This document shows, piece after piece, positions 35,920 through 42,339 of a stretch of 64,000 nucleotides of DNA (its first letter is position 1; each line of letters begins with the position of its first letter). The notes beneath the pieces are model-generated. The model worked only from the letters and a program-made list of their open reading frames with translations, made no database searches and had not been told where the DNA came from. Source of the stretch: Methylomonas methanica (GTDB taxonomy: Bacteria > Pseudomonadota > Gammaproteobacteria > Methylococcales > Methylomonadaceae); contig NZ_LUUG01000057.1 in assembly GCF_001644035.1 (NCBI RefSeq), positions 51,165 to 115,164 on the forward strand, given 5' to 3'. A program made the position numbers and the translations under genes.

Positions 35920-36993
35920 TTAAAACGGGCCGACAAAGCTGCGGTCGGGTTGATCTTTAGGCAAATCGGATTGCAAATCCCTGTTCACCGACTCTATTAA
36001 TTCGGGTTTATCCAACATTGCCAAAACAGCAGAGGCGATTTGCTCGGCCCCCGGATAATAGTGGTTGGCTGCAAAATGCGAGGTCGGTACCGGATGGTTG
36101 GGATAAGCAATCAAACGCGGCACTTGTTGCAAACGATGCCCATGGGTTAACACGAGCTTCGACAAAAGCTGATGTCCCATCGACGCCATTTCAGGCGCGC
36201 AGTCGGCTATTACCAATTTACCGCCGGTTTTAGCCAACGATGCGGCAACACTCTCTATATCCAAGGTGCTGACGCAACGCATATCCAGTACTTCGGCGTC
36301 GATACCATATGAAGCCAGCACAGTGGCGGCTTTCAAGGCTTCGATGCTCATGTGCGAAAACGCGGCTACGGTAATGTCAGTACCCTGCCGCAGCAAGGCC
36401 GCGCCCGATAAAGTCGATAGCCCCTGCTGTTTATCGACCTCGCCTTGGATGTGGTGCAGCCAGCGGTGTTCGATAAACAGCACAGGGTTGTTATCGGCAA
36501 TCGCCGCCAACATAAAGTGGTAGGCATCGCCGGCAGTAGTCGGCATCACCACTTTCAAGCCCGGCACTTGCGCGAACATAGCTTGCAGACTTTGCGAATG
36601 TTGCGGCCCCTGCCCCCAGCCGCGACCGATAATCACTCGAATCACCAACGGAACTTGCTGCTGACCGTCGAACATGTAATGCCACTTCGCGGCGTTATTG
36701 ACTAATTGATCGACCGACAACAAGGCAAAATCGATACGCTGATGCACCAGCACCGGTCGCATACCGGCCAGGGCCGCGCCAATGCAGATGCCGGTCATGC
36801 CGTTCTCGGCCAGCGGCATATCCAGCACACGCTGCGGGCCGTACTTTTCCTGTAAGCCTTGGGTAGTACCAAAGATGGTTTTTGGATCGGGCACGCCCTC
36901 ACCGATTAACAGCATTTCCGGAAATTTGGCCAACGCATCGTCCAAGGCTTCGCGGATGGCTTCACCGTAAGTCATCATGCTCACATCACGCAT
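35920..36993 (-). CDS. 2-oxoacid dehydrogenase E1 beta-like subunit
   Basis: 357 residues; pyrimidine-binding transketolase domain (about 1-180) with TYGEAIREALDDAL, LIGEGV, RVLDMPLAENGMTGICIGAALAG and HSQSLQAMFAQVPGLKVVMP, then the transketolase C-terminal domain (210-335). With the E1 alpha gene just upstream (8-nt overlap) it would form a TPP-dependent E1 alpha2beta2 enzyme. No E2 (lipoyl) or E3 gene is nearby. In avilamycin and everninomicin clusters, E1-type pairs without E2/E3 attach a two-carbon branch to a keto sugar, a precedent for the role proposed here. Alternatives: acetoin or pyruvate dehydrogenase component supplied with E2/E3 elsewhere. Confidence 0.87.
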   Translation of the reverse strand: MRDVSMMTYGEAIREALDDALAKFPEMLLIGEGVPDPKTIFGTTQGLQEKYGPQRVLDMPLAENGMTGICIGAALAGMRPVLVHQRIDFALLSVDQLVNNAAKWHYMFDGQQQVPLVIRVIIGRGWGQGPQHSQSLQAMFAQVPGLKVVMPTTAGDAYHFMLAAIADNNPVLFIEHRWLHHIQGEVDKQQGLSTLSGAALLRQGTDITVAAFSHMSIEALKAATVLASYGIDAEVLDMRCVSTLDIESVAASLAKTGGKLVIADCAPEMASMGHQLLSKLVLTHGHRLQQVPRLIAYPNHPVPTSHFAANHYYPGAEQIASAVLAMLDKPELIESVNRDLQSDLPKDQPDRSFVGPF

Positions 36994-38014
36994 ACAGATG
37001 CTGCCTCATACTGTCGATCGTTGGGTGAGTACCTTCCAAAGCCGACGCAAACGCTTGTTCAATTTCCTCAGCCAACTGGCTTTCCATCTGCGCAAGTTCG
37101 GCGTCATTGCTCAATTGCAATCCGAGTAACATCTGCCGGGTTTGCAGCAAGGGACAACGCAATTTCCACTCCGCCAGCTCGCCGGGGCTGCGGTAACCCA
37201 AGTCGTCATCTTCGTTGGGTCCGCAATGCTCCGGCCATCGATGGGTATGCAATTCCAAAAACTGCGGCCCCAACCCATTCCGGGCGTTGGTCACTGCTGT
37301 TTGCGCCAACTGAAAGACTTCATCGACCCGATTACCATCGCCGCTAACCGCAGTTAAACCATGGGCAGTGGCAATTTTGTGAATATCACGTTTGGGCTGA
37401 CGTTCCGCCAACGGCGTCATTACCGAGTATTGGTTGTTCTCGCAGATAAACAGTAAAGGAAGTTGCTTTAGAACTGCGAAATTCAGGGTTTCGTGCATCA
37501 CCCCTTCCTCAAAACAACCGTCACCGAAGAAAATCACCACCACGTTGGTCGCTTCCGGCATCCTGCCTCCCGCGACACTTGCATATCCCTGTGCGGCGTC
37601 GGATTTTTTCATCTGCTCGGCCCAGGCATAACCGGCGGCTAATGGCACGGTACCGCCGACAATGGGCGTGGACGCAATAAATCCGGCGTCCAAGTCGGTC
37701 AGATGCATGGAGCCGCCCCGACCACCGCAGCAGCCTTCGGCAAAGCCATACAACTCCGCCAATAGACGCGGCAGATCGCCGCCTTTGGCCAAGTAGTGGC
37801 CGTGGCCGCGATGATTGCTGAACGCCTTGTCTTGCACCGTCAAATGCGCGCAAACACCCACTGCGATGGCTTCTTCGCCGATGCAAAGGTGAGTTGGGCA
37901 ACGCATTTGCTGCTCGGCATAGCGCCGGGCAATCGCTTCCTCGGCGCGGCGGATGCGCAGCATTTGATAATACAAGTGCTTCAAGTTGGCAGATGCGGGA
38001 CTCATGACGGTCAT
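36986..38014 (-). CDS. 2-oxoacid dehydrogenase E1 alpha-like subunit with in-frame repeat
   Basis: 342 residues; TPP-binding subunit. Motifs: HLCIGEEAIAVGVCAHL, NHRGHGHYLAKGGDL, GRGGSMHLTD, and the TPP motif GDGCFEEG ... CENN. Immediately before the NVVVIFFGDG strand lies a 17-residue insert (about 140-156, AAQGYASVAGGRMPEAT) coded by a 50-bp repeat shared with the giant glycosyltransferase; relatives pass directly from the helix (AEQMKKSD) to the strand. All catalytic motifs are intact. ATGA overlap with the kinase gene upstream. Likely substrate: a 2-oxoacid such as pyruvate as acyl donor. Confidence 0.87.
   Translation of the reverse strand: MTVMSPASANLKHLYYQMLRIRRAEEAIARRYAEQQMRCPTHLCIGEEAIAVGVCAHLTVQDKAFSNHRGHGHYLAKGGDLPRLLAELYGFAEGCCGGRGGSMHLTDLDAGFIASTPIVGGTVPLAAGYAWAEQMKKSDAAQGYASVAGGRMPEATNVVVIFFGDGCFEEGVMHETLNFAVLKQLPLLFICENNQYSVMTPLAERQPKRDIHKIATAHGLTAVSGDGNRVDEVFQLAQTAVTNARNGLGPQFLELHTHRWPEHCGPNEDDDLGYRSPGELAEWKLRCPLLQTRQMLLGLQLSNDAELAQMESQLAEEIEQAFASALEGTHPTIDSMRQHLYA
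37548..37597 (-). repeat. In-frame 50-bp repeat in E1 alpha gene
   Basis: Single copy of the unit found in tandem at 33034-33134; 45 of 50 bases match the closest copy by eye count. It keeps the reading frame open and places a loop between two secondary-structure elements next to the TPP site. Confidence 0.85.
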
Positions 38015-39531
38015 TTCAACAAGGTGGTAATGTATTTGAATAAAGCCACGGCTCGCACCGGCTCGCGGTTACAGACGATCTGCACGTCCAACGCGGCAGC
38101 GGCGCTGCCGGCAAACAAGGCTTGCTCCGGCGACAACCCGCCCCCCAAACACAAGCCGGCCACGGACAGAAAAGCATCACCGGCGCCGATCCGATCCACC
38201 ACTTTGGATGATAGGGCGGGAATTTTGTACGCGGTCTTGCTAGGGTCCAGCATCAAAGCACCTTTGGTTCCGCGGGTGATAGCGATATGCCCGGCATGTA
38301 ATTTATCTGCCAGTTGTGCCGCCAATTCCTCGATGACGCCTCCCCTATCATGCGTCGCCAAACGTAACTCCGGCTCGTTCAAGGACAAGAAATCGGCTTT
38401 CGGGTAGCGGGTGATCAAATGATAACCGCGGTTACCACTGTTGACCTGCGCGTTGACGGCCAGAAATTTGGCCTTTGCGGATAACGCCGCCACCATTTCG
38501 CTGGAAATAAAGCCGTTGCCAAAATCAGGGACGATCACTACATCGTAATCCTGTAAATGCTTCTCCAACCAAGTGACGATTTTGCGGTTAGTCTCGGCCG
38601 GCAAGGGTGCATCATTGTAAAAATACACCTCAAACAACTTGGCAATGTCAGCGTCGACATAGCGGCGCTTGACGATGGTCGGCCGATCTTGGCTGAAGAA
38701 AAACACCGGATCTATGCCGGGATTCAGATTCGTGCGAATAAAATCTTCGTGGCTTTTGGTGGCGCCCAGGCCGGACAGCAAGGTCACATTGTGGGCGAAT
38801 TCCGCAACGTGATTCGCCACGGCGATCGCACCACCGGCAAAGCGTTCGTAGTCGTTGTATTTCACCGAAAACACATTACCCTTGCCGGTCTGCCCCAGGG
38901 GCGAGGTGTAATGGTATTCGTCAACAATTGCCTCGCCAACCACCAGCACATTCAAACCGCTCAAGGCCTTGAGCTTGTCGATAATCTCGTTGGCGCCGAC
39001 CGTTTCCTTGAATTGATCGAGGTACGCGGAAATTTCCGGGGAAAACACCTCAAAATATTCGTTCAATAAGCGTGTCGAACTCGACGTTAATTCATCGGTA
39101 AAGTAAATCTTGCCGCCATGCCGTTCCACCGCGTCTTTTTCGTGTTGGATATTGCCGGTGAGATCGTCGCTGGTGCTTTTGTAATCGCTGCCCTTCACAT
39201 ACAAATCGGGTTTGACCTGATCCAATACCTCCACCGCGGTAATCGCATGATTGATCGCCACACTATCCACACAAGCCAGAGCCGCGATGTTTTCAGCACG
39301 CAAATATTGATTGAACACCGGCCGCCCAGGGCCTTTATTGACGTATTCGTCGGCGGTGACGCTAACCAATAAGGCATCGGCCTGCCTTGCACCGCTTTGC
39401 AAATGACGGATATGGCCAATGTGCAGTAAATCGAAGGTACCGTGGCATAAAGCTACGGTTTTGCCTTGCGCTTTCAGTTCGGCCGCACGCTGAGCGAGTT
39501 GTTCGATAGAAACGATTTTTTCCGTGGACAT
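38011..39531 (-). CDS. Bifunctional cytidylyltransferase-like/PfkB sugar kinase
   Basis: 506 residues with two domains in the reverse order of E. coli HldE. N-terminal nucleotidyltransferase (about 25-160): GTFDLLHIGHIRHL holds the HxGH motif (His37, His40), with VSVTADEYVNKGPGRPVF and SSSTRLLN. C-terminal PfkB kinase (about 190-500): FAGGAIAVANHVAEF and DRIGAGDAFLSVAG with the catalytic Asp. HldE phosphorylates heptose-7-P at C1 and then adds AMP; here the kinase and transferase would likewise give an NDP-activated heptose or related sugar. The nucleotide is not evident. Next to a SIS isomerase, as in heptose pathways. No GmhB-type phosphatase is in the window. Confidence 0.85.
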   Translation of the reverse strand: MSTEKIVSIEQLAQRAAELKAQGKTVALCHGTFDLLHIGHIRHLQSGARQADALLVSVTADEYVNKGPGRPVFNQYLRAENIAALACVDSVAINHAITAVEVLDQVKPDLYVKGSDYKSTSDDLTGNIQHEKDAVERHGGKIYFTDELTSSSTRLLNEYFEVFSPEISAYLDQFKETVGANEIIDKLKALSGLNVLVVGEAIVDEYHYTSPLGQTGKGNVFSVKYNDYERFAGGAIAVANHVAEFAHNVTLLSGLGATKSHEDFIRTNLNPGIDPVFFFSQDRPTIVKRRYVDADIAKLFEVYFYNDAPLPAETNRKIVTWLEKHLQDYDVVIVPDFGNGFISSEMVAALSAKAKFLAVNAQVNSGNRGYHLITRYPKADFLSLNEPELRLATHDRGGVIEELAAQLADKLHAGHIAITRGTKGALMLDPSKTAYKIPALSSKVVDRIGAGDAFLSVAGLCLGGGLSPEQALFAGSAAAALDVQIVCNREPVRAVALFKYITTLLK

Positions 39532-39535
39532 GAGC

Positions 39536-40099
39536 TTATTTCCTGAGCAAATGATCGGTTATGTGGTGCAACACGAAGAGATGCCCTAACTCGACCATGC
39601 CGTAATGACTGCTATCCAACCAGCAATTCCAGCGTCCCAATTTCCGCAGGGGATTGTCGGCCTTAAAACCACTGAGCGTCATCACCGGCAAGCCCTTGGC
39701 ATTGGCCGCTAATACCGCATTGACGATATTCAAGGATTGTCCGGAACTGCTGATAGCAATCAATAAATCGTCGGGATTGGCAAACGCGGTGATTTGTTTG
39801 GCAAAAGCCTGTTCGTAACCGAAGTCGTTGGTAAAACAAGTCAAGGGCGCGGCTTCGTGCAGGGTCAAGGCGCACAAGCCGCCGACATTACGCAAGTCGG
39901 TGATCACATGACTGGCAATGGCCGCGCTGCCGCCGTTGCCCAACACCATGATCTTGGCCTGCTGCTCGCGGACTCTGGCAAATTCGGCCAGCAGTTGCTG
40001 AATCACCGTTTCGCCGTCCAAGGTTTGACTTTGCGCGTCGGTAAAGACGCTGTTGTTTAGCAAAGTCGCAAAATCCGCTGCCGCTTGTCTGATAGCCAT
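39536..40099 (-). CDS. SIS-domain sugar isomerase (GmhA-like)
   Basis: 187 residues. SIS domain: MVLGNGGSAAIASHVITDLRN, CFTNDFGYEQAFAKQI and ISSSGQSLNIVNAVLAA are typical of phosphoheptose isomerase GmhA, which turns sedoheptulose-7-P into D-glycero-D-manno-heptose-7-P; the GmhA pattern GNGGSAADAQH is changed in the last residues, so the substrate may differ. 4 bp upstream of the kinase/nucleotidyltransferase gene, which fits successive steps. Confidence 0.83.
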   Translation of the reverse strand: MAIRQAAADFATLLNNSVFTDAQSQTLDGETVIQQLLAEFARVREQQAKIMVLGNGGSAAIASHVITDLRNVGGLCALTLHEAAPLTCFTNDFGYEQAFAKQITAFANPDDLLIAISSSGQSLNIVNAVLAANAKGLPVMTLSGFKADNPLRKLGRWNCWLDSSHYGMVELGHLFVLHHITDHLLRK

Positions 40100-40109
40100 G
40101 GGCTTCTCC

Positions 40110-41096
40110 CTACTTATCCAGGTATTTAAACCAATCGGCGGTGGCGTCGGCTATGGAAGCCGAGGTCCACAGCGGGGCGTTTTGCCAGTAATCGATGTGC
40201 TCCAGCATATTGCCCACACCCTGCTCGAAACTAACTTGCGGTTGCCAGCCAAGTTTTGTCTTGATTTTACGGGTATCGGCAAAGGTGCAATCGGGTTCGC
40301 CGGGCCGTTTGGGAATGTATTCGATGGGGCCGCCCAACAATCCCACCAACTGGTTGACGCTGTAGGTGCCGCCGCTGCCGACATTCATAATCTCGCCGCG
40401 CAGTTCGGATTCGGCAGCCGCAATAAAGGCGTTGGCGACATCGGTGACATAGGTAAAGTCGCGGGTCTGGGTGCCGTCGCCAACCACGGTGAAGGGTTTA
40501 CCGTTAAGTTTTTGCGCCAGAAACACGCCAAACACCGCCCCATAGGCGCCAGTCGTGCGGGCATGCGGGCCATAGACATTGAATAAGCGCAGAGACACAG
40601 CGGGTAAGTCATAGAGTTGCGCCCAGTGCATCACCAGCTCCTCGCCCAAATATTTGGTCAAGGCATAAGGATATTGCGGCTGAACGGGTGCGGATTCCGG
40701 CGTAGGAAACTGTTCTGGGATGCCGTAGCACGACGATGACGCGGCATAGACAAAACGCTTGATACCGGCGGCGCGGGCCGCTTCCAGCACATTGAAGGTG
40801 CCGCTAACATTGGTTTCGTAATAAGCGCACGGTTGCTCGATGGACGGTACGATGTCGGCCAGACCGGCCAAGTGAAATACCCAGTCGATACCTGCAAATA
40901 ATGGCGCGATGGTTTCGGCGTCGCGAATATCGGCCTGATTAAATTCAAAATGCTCCTGACCGAGCAAATCGGCAATGGTTTCTTTACGGCCGCCAACCAG
41001 ACTGTCGATCACGCTGACCTGGTGGCCTTGCCGCCAAAGCTCGCGGCTTAAATGACTGCCAATAAACCCCGCGCCGCCGGTAACCAATACTTTCAT
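40110..41096 (-). CDS. NAD-dependent sugar epimerase (GalE/WbpP-like SDR)
   Basis: 328 residues; VTGGAGFIGSHLSREL Rossmann motif, HLAGLADIVPSIEQP, AASSSCYGIPEQ and YPYALTKY (catalytic Tyr-Lys), then RLFNVYGPHARTTGAYGAV. These are the marks of UDP-sugar 4-epimerases and related 4,6-dehydratases; the exact reaction cannot be fixed. In the array it follows a radical SAM gene by 9 bp and precedes the SIS isomerase by 10 bp, so it probably reshapes the NDP-sugar made by the next two genes. Confidence 0.87.
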   Translation of the reverse strand: MKVLVTGGAGFIGSHLSRELWRQGHQVSVIDSLVGGRKETIADLLGQEHFEFNQADIRDAETIAPLFAGIDWVFHLAGLADIVPSIEQPCAYYETNVSGTFNVLEAARAAGIKRFVYAASSSCYGIPEQFPTPESAPVQPQYPYALTKYLGEELVMHWAQLYDLPAVSLRLFNVYGPHARTTGAYGAVFGVFLAQKLNGKPFTVVGDGTQTRDFTYVTDVANAFIAAAESELRGEIMNVGSGGTYSVNQLVGLLGGPIEYIPKRPGEPDCTFADTRKIKTKLGWQPQVSFEQGVGNMLEHIDYWQNAPLWTSASIADATADWFKYLDK

Positions 41097-41105
41097 GCGT
41101 CTGTC

Positions 41106-42206
41106 CTAGATAAAGTTGATATGGGCCGGCTGGTTGGCCGTGAGTTTGTCCAGATATTGATTGACCGCTTCCATCCGGCAGTTTTTACGGCATTGGCTGA
41201 TATCCAAGTCCTGGGTGATGTACTGCCAGTTCTGCCGACGTTTCTCGCCTTCCCAAATGGCTTGAAACGATTGCTGATGGATATTGCCGTAAGCAAAGCG
41301 TTGATCGGTCAAATAGGCACTGCAACCGTAGACTTCACCGTCAGCCATGATATAGCCCCAAAAATACGGGGTGGCATGGCAGGTTTTGTAACGCTCGGTT
41401 TCCGATTGGCTGTAGTTCTTCATGGTCTGTTCGCGAAATACCACGTTAAAGCCGTCGCCATTGAATTGGGCCAGTTCCTCGGCCATGCCCAACAGATTGT
41501 CGTAACGCAGGCTTTCGTAGCGGCGGGTTTCGCTGAATAAATGTTGGGAGTAAGGTTTGACGACCAGATAATCCAAACCGACATCGCGGCAGATTTTTGC
41601 CAGCGCGGTTACTTCGTGCTGATTTTCCGGCAACAATAGAATTTGTGCGCCCAGAGTACAGCACAATTGCTGGGATTTTTTATGTTCGACCGCGCGGCGC
41701 AGATTGTTAAGAACTAAGTCAAAGTCGGACGCTTTGGTTTGATGAATCGCCGCATAATTTTCGGCGCTGCCGGCATTCAAGGAGACTTTGATCCAGGATA
41801 CCAACGGCAACGATTGCTCGACAAAGCGCTGATTCATCAAGGTACCGTTGGTGGTGAAAGACACATCGATACCGGCGTCGAAAGTCCATTTGACGATGTC
41901 GTTAATGTCCTTATGCAGCATCGGCTCGCCTTCCCCAGCGTACATGATGCTTTTCACGCCGAGCCGGCCCATCTCGACCAAGCGTTCCGCCAGAATTTTG
42001 ACATCCAACCGCTGCGCTTTATAGCCAATGTAATCCACCGCGCAAAATGTGCAGCGATGGTTACAGGCACCTACCGGCGACACCTCCATATAGATTGGAT
42101 ATACGGCTTTCGCTTGCTGCCAATCGTGCCTGCCATCCAACCATTGCGCCACCCGCTGCGGGTGATACACCAGTTTATGACTGTCTATGCCGTATTTGTC
42201 TGCCAT
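41106..42206 (-). CDS. Radical SAM/SPASM domain protein
   Basis: 366 residues from the ATG at 42206; the frame is open to 42344 but that part covers a sigma-28-like promoter and the Hsp70 stop. Radical SAM motif CNHRCTFC in SPVGACNHRCTFCAVD, GEGEPMLHKDIND, TTNGTLMN and SLNAGSAENYAAIH. SPASM-like tail: CHATPYFWGYIMADGEVYGC, then CRKNCR and the ending AHINFI, as in the paralogue at 34505. First gene of the promoter-headed glycan operon. Reaction unknown; sugar or glycan-linked peptide modification inferred. Confidence 0.84.
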   Translation of the reverse strand: MADKYGIDSHKLVYHPQRVAQWLDGRHDWQQAKAVYPIYMEVSPVGACNHRCTFCAVDYIGYKAQRLDVKILAERLVEMGRLGVKSIMYAGEGEPMLHKDINDIVKWTFDAGIDVSFTTNGTLMNQRFVEQSLPLVSWIKVSLNAGSAENYAAIHQTKASDFDLVLNNLRRAVEHKKSQQLCCTLGAQILLLPENQHEVTALAKICRDVGLDYLVVKPYSQHLFSETRRYESLRYDNLLGMAEELAQFNGDGFNVVFREQTMKNYSQSETERYKTCHATPYFWGYIMADGEVYGCSAYLTDQRFAYGNIHQQSFQAIWEGEKRRQNWQYITQDLDISQCRKNCRMEAVNQYLDKLTANQPAHINFI

Positions 42207-42312
42207 GTTTTTGTCGTTTAATGTGCTTTCGGAGTGAAAAACCGCTATAGAACTGGATAAAGCGATTTCTATGCCAATAACCGGTTCAGGTAACGTGCCG
42301 CTGTTGATTGTT

Positions 42313-42339
42313 ATATCGGCATCACAAAGCTTAGCATTA
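42313..42339 (-). promoter_or_regulatory. Sigma-28-like promoter before radical SAM-headed glycan operon
   Basis: Minus strand TAATGCTA, 11 bp, GCCGATAT, about 110 bp before the ATG at 42206. The -10 matches seven of eight bases and the -35 five of eight (core three of four) with exact FliA spacing. The -35 overlaps the Hsp70 stop codon. Confidence 0.6.

Noticed and set aside
35920..38014. Complete pyruvate dehydrogenase operon
   Set aside because: Only E1 alpha and beta are present; there is no lipoyl-carrying E2 or E3 in the neighbourhood.
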